From Sphingomonas sp. SORGH_AS_0879 (GTDB lineage Bacteria > Pseudomonadota > Alphaproteobacteria > Sphingomonadales > Sphingomonadaceae): a stretch of 64,000 nt of DNA. The position numbers and the translations under genes were made by a program. The stretch is taken from positions 49,185 to 113,184 of the forward strand of contig NZ_JAUTBJ010000001.1 of the NCBI RefSeq assembly GCF_030819175.1, given 5' to 3'. Shown here piece after piece: positions 26,993 to 36,381 of this stretch (the stretch's first letter is position 1; every line of letters begins with the position of its first letter). The notes under the pieces were generated by a model. That model had not been told where the DNA came from. It did no database searches and saw only the letters and a list, made by a program, of their open reading frames with translations.

Positions 26993-28120
26993 TCACCGAT
27001 CCCGCGAACGCCTGCGCCGTCGCAGCCAATGCAGGATGCCGGTCGCCCATAGCAGCGAGGGGACGAGGCCCGCCACCACGGCCAGGATGCGCGTAGCCAG
27101 GCCTCCGACCGTCCCGTCATGCAGCGTGCGGATCCAGCTCGCCACGGCGGTTCCGCTATCGGCACGGCGGACATCGTGCACCGCCAGCACCTGTCCCGAG
27201 ACCCGGTCGATGAAGACGTAGCTTCCCGGAAAGCGCGCATGGGGGTCGCCGGGCACCTGGAGGCGCACGCGGATCGGTGCGTCGTGCGCGCCGGGTATGT
27301 CGATGAAGACGATCCGGCCATCCGGCAACGCCCGATGCGCCACGTCGAACGCTCGCACGATCGTCGTGCCCGCACCCGGGCCGCCCACGGACTTGGGAGC
27401 CGGAATGGCATCGGGCCGCAACATGGCCTGGGTGACGGCAGGCAGCGCGAGCAATATGCCGGTCGCGACCAGCACGAACAGCAGCACCACGCTCCAGAGG
27501 CCGGACAGCTTGTGCAGGTCGCGCAGGCGGCGGATCGGCGCCGCGTCGCGTTTGAAGGCAACCGCCTTGCGCCAGCTTCCGCGCGGCCACCAGACCGCGA
27601 TGCCGGTGACCAGCAGCAGGAGCATCGCCACGCCCGACCAGCCCACCACCTGACCGCCCAGGTCGCCGGCCAGCAACGCCATGTGAAGCTGGTAGAGCCA
27701 GCTCATCAGATAGCCGCCCCAGGGTTCGGCACGGACGATCCGCCCGCCATCGGGCGAGAACCAGACCATTATCCGATCGGCGTGATGACCGTGACCGGAC
27801 GACGGATAGAAGCGCGCCGGGATCGCGCCGCCTTCGCCCGTCACCTCGATGGTCCATTTGCCGACGGGATCGTGCCAGCGGGCACGCCCGGCCGCCAAGG
27901 CCCGATCCCAGACCGGCGACGTCAGGTCCGGCGCACCGTCGCTCCGCCCGCCCTCGACCACGGGATGAAGCGCGGCGTCGATGCCGGTGTAGAACACCAG
28001 TGCCGATCCGGTGAGGCCCAGCACCGCGAACAGCAACCCCAGGCCCATGCCCAGCCAGAGATGAACATCGCGCACCAGGATGCGCGCGCGCGATGCCGTC
28101 GATCGGCGATGGCCGGGCAT
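26993..28120 (-). CDS. PepSY-associated membrane protein
   Basis: 375 residues with four predicted helices: one near the N-terminus (LWLGMGLGLLFAVLGLTGSA), two mid-protein (VVGWSGVAMLLLLVTGIAVW and VVLLFVLVATGILLALPAV) and one near the C-terminus (RILAVVAGLVPSLLWATGIL). PepSY-like periplasmic loops lie between them (ALVFYTGIDAALHPVV, RIVRAEPWGGYLMSWLYQLH). Such proteins are encoded beside siderophore receptors and are thought to serve as inner-membrane ferric reductases. Its ATG overlaps the stop of the TonB receptor (TGATG), so the two are co-expressed. Confidence 0.85.
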   Translation of the reverse strand: MPGHRRSTASRARILVRDVHLWLGMGLGLLFAVLGLTGSALVFYTGIDAALHPVVEGGRSDGAPDLTSPVWDRALAAGRARWHDPVGKWTIEVTGEGGAIPARFYPSSGHGHHADRIMVWFSPDGGRIVRAEPWGGYLMSWLYQLHMALLAGDLGGQVVGWSGVAMLLLLVTGIAVWWPRGSWRKAVAFKRDAAPIRRLRDLHKLSGLWSVVLLFVLVATGILLALPAVTQAMLRPDAIPAPKSVGGPGAGTTIVRAFDVAHRALPDGRIVFIDIPGAHDAPIRVRLQVPGDPHARFPGSYVFIDRVSGQVLAVHDVRRADSGTAVASWIRTLHDGTVGGLATRILAVVAGLVPSLLWATGILHWLRRRRRSRDR

Positions 28121-30333
28121 CAGAACCGCGTCGCCAGCGCCACCTCGACCGATCGCGGCGCGCCGATATAGATGTTGGTGGTCGGATAGCCGGAATATTC
28201 GCCGTAAAAGGCGTTGGTCAGGTTCCGGCCGCGCAGCGTCAGGGTCGCCTGCGGCGCGACGGGCACCGACAGGCTGGCATCCGGCACGATATGCCCGGCG
28301 ACCTGGATGGTGTTGGCGGTGTCGGTATAGAAGGCGCCGGCATGTCGCAGGAAACCGCCCAGCGTCACCGCGCCGGCGATGGTATAGAGCGCCGAGGCAT
28401 TGACCGTCGTCGAGGGGATGTTGATCGGGCGGTTGCCGCTTCGATCGACCCGCACGCCCCCGACCAGCTCGGAAAGCGCGTCATAGCGCGCGTCGGTGTA
28501 GGACACGCCGCCCGACAGGCGCAGCGCCTTCACCGGAGAGAGGACGCCGGACAGCTCGACGCCCTGCGAGGACTGCCGCCCGCCCTGCACGGCCAGTGCC
28601 GGGTTGTCGGGATCGCGCGTCAGGATATCGCGCTGTTCGATCCGATAGGCCGCGCCGGTGACGCTTGCGCGCCCGCCCCAGCCACTTGCCTTGAAACCGG
28701 CCTCATAGGCACGCCCCTTCGTCAGCCGGAAGCGGCTGTTGGCGATCGAGGCCAGCAGGATCGAGGATACCGGCGATACCGCCGTCGTATATTGCGCATA
28801 GAGCGTCAGGCCCGGCGCCACGTCCCAGGTCGTGCCCGCACGCCACGAGACGGGATCGAAGGTCGGGCGGTTGCGATCGACCGCACCGGTGACATTCTGG
28901 ATCGTCGCGCGGTCCAGTTCCATATGGTCCCGGCGTATCCCGCCCACCAGCAGCCACTTCGGCGTCAGGTTCAGCGCCTCCTCCGCAAAGACCGAGGTCT
29001 GTTTCAGCCTGGAATCGAAGGTGACGTTGCCGGCGGTGAAGATCGCTGTCCCGGTGGGCAGGGGCAGGACGGCCGGGTTGCGCACGTCCACCGCCGGGAG
29101 GGCGGAGGGGGAGGCGGTCTGCCGCAGGCTGACGAAATCGGTGTCGTTATGCTCGACGCCCAGGCCGAAGCGGTTGCGCAGGCCGATGATCCGGCTGTCA
29201 TGGCCGATCACGCCGCGCGCGTTCCAGAACCGGTGATCGTGGCGGAAATCCTGATAGGTCTGGCGGAAGCTGCCGCTCGGGAACGCCGGGGTGGGCGAGA
29301 CGAAGGTCTGGCTGTCCGCCAGCAGGAACGCGCGCTTGGCCGTATAGCCGGTCAGGTCGAGCGCGACGGTCCAGCCACTGCCGATCGACCAGTCGAGCCG
29401 TGAGCGCAGCGTCGTTTCGTCGGCACCGGAATAGGCGCCCCGGGGATTGTAGTTGCGGCGACGCAAGCCGCGATCGGCGACCAGGCCGTTCGCCGTCGTG
29501 ACGGCATCGGTCGGGTGCAGCGCATATCGGCCGGGGATCAGCGGCAAACCCTGATAGGTGGCGTCGTAACGATCCTCGAAATGATAGACCGCGACGAGCA
29601 GCGAGAGGCGATCACTGGGCTTCCATAGCGCGCTGGCGGTCAGTCCGGCCGAGAAGCTGGCGTTGTCGTCGACATCGTAGAGACTGTCCGACCGCTGGTA
29701 GCTGGCGTCCGCGCGCACCGCGATCGTCGACGAAACCGGCAGGTTGACCCCGCCGCCTGCGAACACCGTGTCGAAGCTCCCGACCGACAGCAGGGTATCG
29801 AGATGGCGTTCGCCCAGCACGGGCTTGCGCGTGACCTTGTTGATGACGCCGGCCAGCGCGCCTTCGCCGTAGAGGACCGACGCCGGGCCCTTCAGCACCT
29901 CGATGCGGTCGTAATGCCAGTTGTTGCTGTCGCGCTGGACGACGGTCGATGCCGACACCCGCACCCCGTCCTGAAGGATCGAGACGGTGTTCCCGGCGAA
30001 GCCGCGCAGCGAGACGACCGCCGGGTTCCCCGGCACGTTGCCCGCGATCGCGCCCACCACATCGTTGAACGTCTCCCGCGCGGTGCGAAGGCCGCGAAGC
30101 TGGAGATCGTCCTGCGTCAGCACCTCGACGCTCGCCGGCGTCTCGCGGATCGAAAGGCCGAGCCGACTGCCGGCCTGCGCCTGATCGTCCAGCTTCAGCG
30201 GATCGCGCTGGCCGGTGACGACGATCGTCGCATCGGTGCGATCGTCGGTGGCGTCGCGGGTCTGTGCCGCGACCGGCACGGCCAGCAGCAGGCAGGACGC
30301 AGCCGCGCCGACCGGAAGATGTTTTCGAAGCAT
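28120..30333 (-). CDS. TonB-dependent siderophore-type receptor 5
   Basis: 737 residues. Signal peptide ends AVPVAAQT. The region ATIVVTGQRDPLKLDDQAQ is followed by the siderophore-receptor plug with IRETPASVEVLTQDDLQLRG, VVSLRGFAGNTVSILQDGVR and RIEVLKGPASVLYGEGALAG. The barrel ends GAPRSVEVALATRF. The plug pattern is that of ferric-hydroxamate/FoxA-like receptors. It overlaps the PepSY gene downstream and follows a DUF2946-like gene. No convincing Fur box was seen in the 82 bp upstream. Confidence 0.9.
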   Translation of the reverse strand: MLRKHLPVGAAASCLLLAVPVAAQTRDATDDRTDATIVVTGQRDPLKLDDQAQAGSRLGLSIRETPASVEVLTQDDLQLRGLRTARETFNDVVGAIAGNVPGNPAVVSLRGFAGNTVSILQDGVRVSASTVVQRDSNNWHYDRIEVLKGPASVLYGEGALAGVINKVTRKPVLGERHLDTLLSVGSFDTVFAGGGVNLPVSSTIAVRADASYQRSDSLYDVDDNASFSAGLTASALWKPSDRLSLLVAVYHFEDRYDATYQGLPLIPGRYALHPTDAVTTANGLVADRGLRRRNYNPRGAYSGADETTLRSRLDWSIGSGWTVALDLTGYTAKRAFLLADSQTFVSPTPAFPSGSFRQTYQDFRHDHRFWNARGVIGHDSRIIGLRNRFGLGVEHNDTDFVSLRQTASPSALPAVDVRNPAVLPLPTGTAIFTAGNVTFDSRLKQTSVFAEEALNLTPKWLLVGGIRRDHMELDRATIQNVTGAVDRNRPTFDPVSWRAGTTWDVAPGLTLYAQYTTAVSPVSSILLASIANSRFRLTKGRAYEAGFKASGWGGRASVTGAAYRIEQRDILTRDPDNPALAVQGGRQSSQGVELSGVLSPVKALRLSGGVSYTDARYDALSELVGGVRVDRSGNRPINIPSTTVNASALYTIAGAVTLGGFLRHAGAFYTDTANTIQVAGHIVPDASLSVPVAPQATLTLRGRNLTNAFYGEYSGYPTTNIYIGAPRSVEVALATRF

Positions 30334-30415
30334 CGAAATACCTTTGACCGGCCCGACGCCAAGGGCGCGAACCGCGGTTCATGGACGCGCCGGATCAAGC
30401 GCGTGGAACGACAGG

Positions 30416-30862
30416 TCAAAGGGAGGTCGGCGGTCCTCGCAGCGGCGGACGGAGATAGGCGGGACATGAGGGGGCCCGCGGGACCGTGGCGATCAGGCCA
30501 AGCGCCAGGACGAATGCGATCAGCGCGGCGAGCTGGACGGGATCGATCGCGCCCAGCATCGCGGCCGACAGACCGGAGAAGGCACAGGGCGTCTCCGCCT
30601 TGCCATGGTCCTTCAGCCCGCCATGGTCGGGCATGTCACCATGCAGGCCCGGCATCGCCATCGTCATCGCGCGCGGCGCGGTGCCCGGGCAGAGGGTGAC
30701 GGTGATCCGCCCATGATCGGTGTCGATCATGTAGCCGACGGGGACCAGCAGCTTCAGCAGCAGCGTCGCCGCGCAGATCAGCACGGCAAGATGGCGTTGC
30801 GCCAGAAGATGCCGGACGGCGTGCACGGAGGACGACTTACCCTTGCCATCCGCTTGTGTCAC
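30416..30862 (-). CDS. DUF2946-like small membrane protein
   Basis: 148 residues, with a helix near the N-terminus (HLAVLICAATLLLKLLVPVG) and one near the C-terminus (LAALIAFVLALGLIATVP). The middle is rich in His and Met (MTMAMPGLHGDMPDHGGLKD) with cysteines in VTLCPGT and TPCAFSGL, as in DUF2946 proteins found beside TonB metal receptors. His/Met richness suggests copper or another metal. It leads the same-strand run with the siderophore-type receptor and PepSY gene. Confidence 0.7.
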   Translation of the reverse strand: MTQADGKGKSSSVHAVRHLLAQRHLAVLICAATLLLKLLVPVGYMIDTDHGRITVTLCPGTAPRAMTMAMPGLHGDMPDHGGLKDHGKAETPCAFSGLSAAMLGAIDPVQLAALIAFVLALGLIATVPRAPSCPAYLRPPLRGPPTSL

Positions 30863-30935
30863 TTGGACATTCCGCCCCGCTCCGGCTTTCCCCTAGCGCG
30901 CCCCGGTCAGGCTATGGAGACACCCGGGCCGAGCC

Positions 30936-30968
30936 CCTCCCCTTCAGGGGAGGGGTTGGGGTGGGGCA
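30936..30968. repeat. Half copy of the CCCCTCCCC hairpin repeat
   Basis: CCCCTCCCCTTCAGGGGAGGGG followed by TTGGGGTGGGG, the same unit as at 12034. It lies between the DUF2946-like gene and the DUF2306-like gene and could terminate transcription. Confidence 0.45.
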
Positions 30969-31018
30969 TCTCCGCACGCGCCGCATTTGGGGAAGCGCCC
31001 CAGCCTCCGACGGGTCGA

Positions 31019-31531
31019 TCAGCCGAACAGCCAGGTGCCGAGCAGACGGTGAAAAGGGAAGGTGAAGAAACCGGCGACCAGCAGGGCGCCGATCACCATG
31101 CCGTGCACCGCCCGGCGATGCCGGGCCACATCGTGGCGACGCGCCGTCCACCAGATCAGCGGCACCTGCACCAGGGTCCAGAACGACAGGAGGTGGATGA
31201 CGGAGAACCGCCCCGGCCCGGAGACGTGGATGAACAGCGAGGAGATCGCCGTCGCCAGCATGGCGACGATCCACAGCTTGCCGATCGTCCGGTGTCGCCG
31301 GTCGCCGCGAACGCGCAGCAGCATGACCGGCGTCAGCGCGGTCGCGACGAGGATGGTCGCAAGGTGCAGCCAGATCAGCGCCGGTACCATCCGCCACTGA
31401 TCGTGGCCCCGCAGGATCGCTGCGACGGCCGCGACGAACAGGATGACCGCACCAGCCGACAGCAGGCGGTCGATCCGTTCCGGCCGCACGGAGGCGCGGG
31501 GCGCGGCGGGATGAGCGACGGACGCCATCAT
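31019..31531 (-). CDS. DUF2306-like membrane protein
   Basis: 170 residues with four predicted helices (LLSAGAVILFVAAVAAILRG, LIWLHLATILVATALTPVML, LWIVAMLATAISSLFIHV, and a last one around GMVIGALLVAGFFTFPFHRL). Conserved His positions (WLHLAT, RRHRTIGKLW, HLLSFW, HRRAVHGM) match DUF2306/YjeK-like heme-type membrane proteins. ATG overlaps the stop of the upstream TMEM175-like gene by 4 bp, so they form a two-gene operon. Function unknown. Confidence 0.7.
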   Translation of the reverse strand: MMASVAHPAAPRASVRPERIDRLLSAGAVILFVAAVAAILRGHDQWRMVPALIWLHLATILVATALTPVMLLRVRGDRRHRTIGKLWIVAMLATAISSLFIHVSGPGRFSVIHLLSFWTLVQVPLIWWTARRHDVARHRRAVHGMVIGALLVAGFFTFPFHRLLGTWLFG

Positions 31532-32169
31532 GCCTCCGATCCCTCACCCGACACGCCGGAACGATGGCCGAGGCGGGTCAGGACCAGCAGGACGAACGGC
31601 GTTACGACCACCATGGCGACCAGCCCGGCGACCGGCGACACCATGCCTGCGACGAAGCCGGTCGCGGCGATGACGAGCGGCGACCACATCGACCGCCGCA
31701 ACTGTCGGGCATCCTCCGCCACGTCGGGATCGCCTTTCGACAGGTGCCGCATCGCGACGGTGATGACCCGGACATTGGCGAGCCCGACCAGCAGCAGATA
31801 GGCCGTGTAGAAGCCGATCGCGACGCGCATCAGCGAATAGTCGCTCAGCACCGCGGTCGGGAACGGCATGAAGGCGATCGCCATCAGCAGCAGCAGGTTG
31901 GCGCGGACCAGCGCCGGATCGGCCGCGTCGATCATCGCCATCAGCCGGTGATGCCCGGTCCAGAACCGGCCGATGACCAGGAAGCTGATGATGAAGCCGA
32001 TATAGTTGGGCAGCAGGTTCGCCAGCGCCTGCGCCAGTGATGATTCCGTGACGGCGTGCAATTCCGGCAGGCGCACCTCGATCACCAAAAGCGTCATGGC
32101 GATCGCGAACACCGCATCCGAGAAGAAGGTCAGCCGTTCGAGTTTGGCGTGTCCACGGTCGTTCGTCAT
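31528..32169 (-). CDS. TMEM175-family (DUF1211) potassium-channel-like protein
   Basis: 213 residues. The hallmark FSDAVFAIAMTLLV lies in the first helix, followed by about five more helices (GFIISFLVIGRFWTGHHRLM, LLLMAIAFMPFPTAVLSD and others). Bacterial TMEM175 proteins have one six-helix unit and assemble as tetrameric K+ channels. Upstream gene of a two-gene operon with the DUF2306-like protein (ATGA overlap). Confidence 0.85.
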   Translation of the reverse strand: MTNDRGHAKLERLTFFSDAVFAIAMTLLVIEVRLPELHAVTESSLAQALANLLPNYIGFIISFLVIGRFWTGHHRLMAMIDAADPALVRANLLLLMAIAFMPFPTAVLSDYSLMRVAIGFYTAYLLLVGLANVRVITVAMRHLSKGDPDVAEDARQLRRSMWSPLVIAATGFVAGMVSPVAGLVAMVVVTPFVLLVLTRLGHRSGVSGEGSEA

Positions 32170-32346
32170 GGTCGTCCCCCCAGCGCCGCATCTTCACCGC
32201 AGGTCGACGCCAAGGCAAGCCGCAGAGAAGGCCGAGCGCAAGGCCCGGTCATCGAAACGCTTCCGACCGTTCACCGCGGACACGTCATGGCCGATCGAGA
32301 CGGCCCCGGCCGTTTCGATCGCCTTGCGTTCCAGGAAGCGTCTTGG

Positions 32347-33192
32347 TCAGGTCGCGAAGCTGGTCGAACGGGAGAGCGCGTCCCACCGGTCGCGTTCCTC
32401 TTTCATCGCCTCCAGCTTCTGATCGACCAGGCCGAGCGCGTCGGCCCCGAGGAACAGCCGCGTGGGCGGCGTTTCCGCGTCGATCAGGGCCAGCAGCGCC
32501 TGCGCGGCCTTGGCGGGATCGCCCGGCTGGTGGCCGCTCTTGGCCTGCCGTGCCGCGCGGAGCGGGTCCATGACCGCGTCATAGTCGGCGATGCTGCGCG
32601 GCGTGCGGTCCATCGAGCGCCCCGCCCAGTCGGTGCGGAACTGACCGGGGGCGAGCGCGGTGACGCGGATGCCGAAGCCCGCGACCTCCTTGCCGAGCGC
32701 TTCCGAAATGCCCTCCAGCGCGAATTTGCTGCCGCAGTAGAAACCGATCCCCGGCATGGTGATGAACCCGCCCATCGAGGTCACGTTGACGATATGGCCC
32801 GCCCGGCGCGCGCGCATGCCGGGCAGCACCGCCTTCATCATCGCCACCGGCCCGAACACATTGGCGGCGAACTGACGCTGGAGATCGTCGATCGACGATT
32901 CCTCGACCACGCCCTCGTGACCATAGCCCGCATTGTTGACCAGCACCTCGACCGCACCCGCCCTCCGCTCCGCGCGGGCGACGGCGTCGGGGATGGCGGC
33001 ATAGTCGGTCACGTCCAGCACCAGCGGATGCGCGCGATCGGGATCGAGCGCCGCAAACGCCTCGGCGTCGCTCTCGCGCCGGACGGTGCCGATGACCCGG
33101 TGCCCGGCATCGAGCGCCCCTTGCGCGAAGGCGCGACCCAGGCCCGAGCTGACACCGGTGATGAGGAAGGTCTTTGGCGAGACGGCGTTCAT
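32347..33192 (-). CDS. Short-chain dehydrogenase/reductase (SDR)
   Basis: 281 residues, classical SDR. NAD(P) motif TGVSSGLGRAF near residue 12, NNAGYGHEG, a catalytic Ser in NVTSMGGF and the YxxxK pair in YCGSKFALEGISEALG. The Arg-rich loop after strand 2 (GTVRRESD) suggests NADPH preference. It diverges from a TetR gene across a 16-bp perfect palindrome, so it is probably that regulator's target. Substrate unknown. Confidence 0.9.
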   Translation of the reverse strand: MNAVSPKTFLITGVSSGLGRAFAQGALDAGHRVIGTVRRESDAEAFAALDPDRAHPLVLDVTDYAAIPDAVARAERRAGAVEVLVNNAGYGHEGVVEESSIDDLQRQFAANVFGPVAMMKAVLPGMRARRAGHIVNVTSMGGFITMPGIGFYCGSKFALEGISEALGKEVAGFGIRVTALAPGQFRTDWAGRSMDRTPRSIADYDAVMDPLRAARQAKSGHQPGDPAKAAQALLALIDAETPPTRLFLGADALGLVDQKLEAMKEERDRWDALSRSTSFAT

Positions 33193-33217
33193 ACGATAAC
33201 CCTGTGAAACCGGATAA

Positions 33218-33233
33218 CTATATCATGATATAG
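33218..33233. promoter_or_regulatory. 16-bp perfect palindrome between SDR and TetR genes
   Basis: CTATATCATGATATAG, perfectly symmetric, in the 41-bp gap between divergent starts and directly before the TetR start. This is the expected place and form for a TetR-family operator that controls both genes. Confidence 0.7.
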
Positions 33234-33857
33234 GTGCGTATGACGCTAAGCAAGCCCAACGGCTCCCCCGGCGAACGGGGAGCGCCCGTCCGCCAGCGGG
33301 TGCTCGAAGCGGCGGAACGGCTGCTCCGCTCGGGCAAGGCCGGATTTTCGATGCGCGACCTGGCGGCCGAGGCGGGGGTCAGCTTCGCCACCCCCTTCAA
33401 CCAGTTCGGCAGCAAGGCTGGCGTCATGCACGCCCTGTCCGGCCGACGGATCGAGACGATGGCGATGCGCTACACCGCGGCGACGCCGCCAGCGGACAGG
33501 GCAGGCCGTATCAGGCTGGCGGTCGCGGTCGCGGTCGCCGTCATGCTGGAGGAGCCGGACGTGAACCGCGCCGTGATGGGATCGCTCGGCACCGCCGGCC
33601 CGGCTCGAACCGATGCCCTGGAACGATCCGCGGCCTTTTGGGCGCTGGCATGGACGGGCGAGGCCATGGTCGGCGTTTCACGTCGACCATCGGCCAGCGA
33701 CGGACCCTACCAGCTCGCCCTCGCCTTTCGCGGCGCCTTGTCCTTCTGGTCGGCTGGCGAGCTATCCGACGACGAACTTCGTCAGGCGGCCCTCGCCATC
33801 GCCGACACGCTGGCGCCCGTTCCGCCTCACTTGCCGTGCCGGACGTCGCCTGGATAA
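33234..33857 (+). CDS. TetR-family regulator, divergent from the SDR gene
   Basis: 207 residues. HTH: RQRVLEAAERLLRSGKAGFS then MRDLAAEAGVSFATPFNQFG. The C-terminal helical domain (AFWALAWTGEAMVGVSR, LAFRGALSFWSAGELSDDEL) would bind the inducer. Start GTG 33234 or ATG 33240; both touch the palindrome, consistent with autorepression. It probably represses itself and the SDR gene. Confidence 0.87.
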   Translation: MRMTLSKPNGSPGERGAPVRQRVLEAAERLLRSGKAGFSMRDLAAEAGVSFATPFNQFGSKAGVMHALSGRRIETMAMRYTAATPPADRAGRIRLAVAVAVAVMLEEPDVNRAVMGSLGTAGPARTDALERSAAFWALAWTGEAMVGVSRRPSASDGPYQLALAFRGALSFWSAGELSDDELRQAALAIADTLAPVPPHLPCRTSPG

Positions 33858-33982
33858 CCAAGGGGTCGGGCGATCATGGAAAGCGGAATGGCCCCGGAAG
33901 AGGGAAGGGTTCCCTTGAGGCAAAGGGCGAACGCGATGAACCAGGCCGATCCGCAGGTCCAGAACGACCTCCGGCAGACGAT

Positions 33983-33992
33983 TTAACGTTAA
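33983..33992 (+). promoter_or_regulatory. AT-rich palindrome upstream of the TadG-like gene
   Basis: TTAACGTTAA within TTTAACGTTAATTATACAAT, the only AT-rich pocket in the 163-bp gap, 29 bp before the TadG-like ATG. Probable promoter region; no assigned regulator. Confidence 0.35.
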
Positions 33993-34020
33993 TTATACAA
34001 TATCGTGCCATTCGGGTGCC

Positions 34021-35866
34021 ATGCCCGTTCGAAGATCGCTCAAGCACGTTTTCGCGGCCGCTGGAAACGCCGAACCAAAGTCGCTTACTTTCCGAAGCGA
34101 TCGGCGAGGGTCGGTCAGCCTGCTCGGCGTCCTCGCACTGCTCAGCCTGATCGGCACCGCGGCCTTTGCCGTCGAACTGGGGCAAGGTTACCGATCGAAG
34201 ATCAGCCTGCAGGGCCCGGCCGATGCCGCGGCCCTGGCGGCGGCAAACGCCTATGTGCAGTCGCCCGATGATGCCGTGCTGGCCGCCGCTGCCAAAGATG
34301 TCGCACTGGCGAACGGCATCCTGCCGCAGCGGGTGACGGTCCGGCACATCACCGGATACAGCGCCACGATCAGCGATGTCGTGCAGGTCACGATCACGAC
34401 GTCCATTCCGCTCCACCTGGCCCGCATCTTCACGCCCAAGACCAGCTATGACGTCACGGTCGCGTCGATCGCCTCCTTGCCGAGCAGGCAGGCGCCGCCC
34501 TGCATCCTGGCGCTGGCGCCGTCCAATGGCGTGACCCTGTCGGGCGGCACGTCCGTCAGCGCGTCCAATTGTGCCCTGCTCTCGAACGGCCCCATCGCGA
34601 TCAGCGGTGGCTCGACGATCAGCGCCAAGGCGGTCACGTCGTCCGGCGATATCGGGTTGAGCGGCGGTAGTGGGCTGAAGGCCGATACGATCACCTATGG
34701 CGGAAGCCTGACCAATGCCGGCGGCAGCAGCGTCACCGGCCGCCAGGTCAAGGCGACGGGCAGCACGCCCGACCCGCTGGCGAACAACAGCGCGCTGGCG
34801 GCGGCTTTCTCCCGGCTCGGTTCCTATACCGCCCCCCGAAGGGCGAGCGTGCCGACCGGCGACGACCTTTCCCTGTCCTATTATCCCACGACGATGACGT
34901 TCCAGGGCAAGACCGGCACGCTGTCGGACGGGACATGGACATTCCCGGCGGGCGAATATCATTTCGCCAATCTCAATACCGGGTCGCTGAAGCTGAACAT
35001 CCAGGGGCCATCGGTCGTGACGGTGAGCGGCAGCGTGACCGTGGGCGGGGGCGGGGGGCTGATGCTGCCCGATGGGCCGGTGACCATCAACGCGCCCGTC
35101 GCGCTGAGCGGGGGCACCACCCTGACCGTGGGAGCCGGTCGCCACTATTTCGGTTCGATCTCGCTGGGCGGCGGGTCGACCGCCACGATCGGCGCGGGCG
35201 ACATGGATGTGGCGGGCGCCATCCTGGTGGATGGCGGCGGCAGCCGCCTGACCGTGGGGGCCGGAAACTATGCCATCGGGAATGACGGCAAGGGCACCGC
35301 GATCGGCCTATCGGGGGGGTAGCGAAGCCAGCTTCGGCGATGGCGCCTTCAGTGCCAACGGCGCGGTCAAGACCGCCGGCGGCAGCAACATCGTCTTCGG
35401 GGCGACCGGTACCCATTATATCAACGGCGATCTGGACCTGAACGGCGGTTCCACCTTCGGGTCCGGCACCTACCTCATCAATGGCGGCTTTACGAACAAT
35501 ACCGGGGGCACGATGGCGGGCCGCGACGTCAGCTTCATCCTGGCGGGCACGTTGAAAGCCGCCGGGGGAACGGCCATCGCCCTGAACGCGCCGTCGAGCG
35601 GATCGTCCTTCGGGATCGCCGACATTCTCTTCGCGACGCGCTCCAGCGCCACGACCACGCTGGGCGGGGGGACCCAGGATGCCTATTCCGGGATCATCTA
35701 TGCGCCCAATTCCGACTTTCGCATGAGTGGCGGCGCGAGCATCGGGGGCGGATGTTTCTCCCTGGTCGCGAAGACCGTGACGCTCTCCGGGGGGCCGAGC
35801 GCGGCGACCGCCTGTGCCAGCATGTCGGCGGGCGGGAATAGCGGCAATGTGGGACTGGTGCGATGA
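34021..35866 (+). pseudogene. TadG-like pseudopilin/secreted beta protein, broken in a G7 run
   Basis: About 614 residues when joined. The N-terminus has the TadE/TadG anchor: RRGSVSLLGVLALLSLIGTA then AAFAVELGQGYRSKISLQGP and ADAAALAAANAYV, as in Flp-pilus TadG proteins. The rest is a long Gly/Ser/Thr repeat region (SGGTSVSAS, LSGGSGLKAD, AGGSSVTG, VSGSVTVGGGG), probably a right-handed beta structure. The frame stops at GLSGG in a run of seven G (35313-35319); with six it continues as SEASFGDGAFSANGAVK to 35866. It overlaps the next TadE-like gene by 4 bp. Confidence 0.75.
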
Positions 35867-36381
35867 CCAGGAAAGCTCCGTCACAGCTCCTCCGGGACAC
35901 CCGGGGTGTCGCGGCGATCGAGTTCGCGCTCTGGTCGCTGCTCATCTTCGGCGCGCTCCTCCCGGCGCTCGATTTCGGCGTCTATCTCGTCAGGAGCGCC
36001 AGGCTGAGCAGCGCGGTCGAGCAGGCCTCGATCCTTGGCTATAACATGCGCAACGCCAATGCGTTGGACGTCGACCGGCTCTCCCGATATGTCGTCGCCG
36101 CCAGCGCCCTTCCCGCCGATGCCGTCACCGCGACCATCCGTTGCAACGGCCAGGCGCAGAATTGCGCCGTCGCCCCGTCCGCGCGCTCATGCTCCTGCGT
36201 GGCGCCCGGCCTGCCGACGACCTATGTGCCTGCGTCCTCCTGCGGCGCGCCCTGTCCCAGCGGCGCTACCTCGGGCTTCTATGTCACGATCGCCGCAACG
36301 TCGAACTATCGCTCGATCATCCGGAATCCGTGGCTCGATGGTTCGACCATGGCGAGCGCGGTGACGGTGAGGCTGCCATGA
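35863..36381 (+). CDS. TadE-like pseudopilin
   Basis: 172 residues. Short basic N-terminus, then the TadE/G helix GVAAIEFALWSLLIFGALLP, whose Glu follows the processing-like AAIEF step. The C-terminal domain has six Cys (RCNGQAQNC, SCSCVAP, SCGAPC), likely disulfide-bonded outside the cell. ATG overlaps the previous stop and its own stop overlaps the next gene (ATGA on both sides), so the three genes form a tight operon. Confidence 0.82.
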   Translation: MTRKAPSQLLRDTRGVAAIEFALWSLLIFGALLPALDFGVYLVRSARLSSAVEQASILGYNMRNANALDVDRLSRYVVAASALPADAVTATIRCNGQAQNCAVAPSARSCSCVAPGLPTTYVPASSCGAPCPSGATSGFYVTIAATSNYRSIIRNPWLDGSTMASAVTVRLP

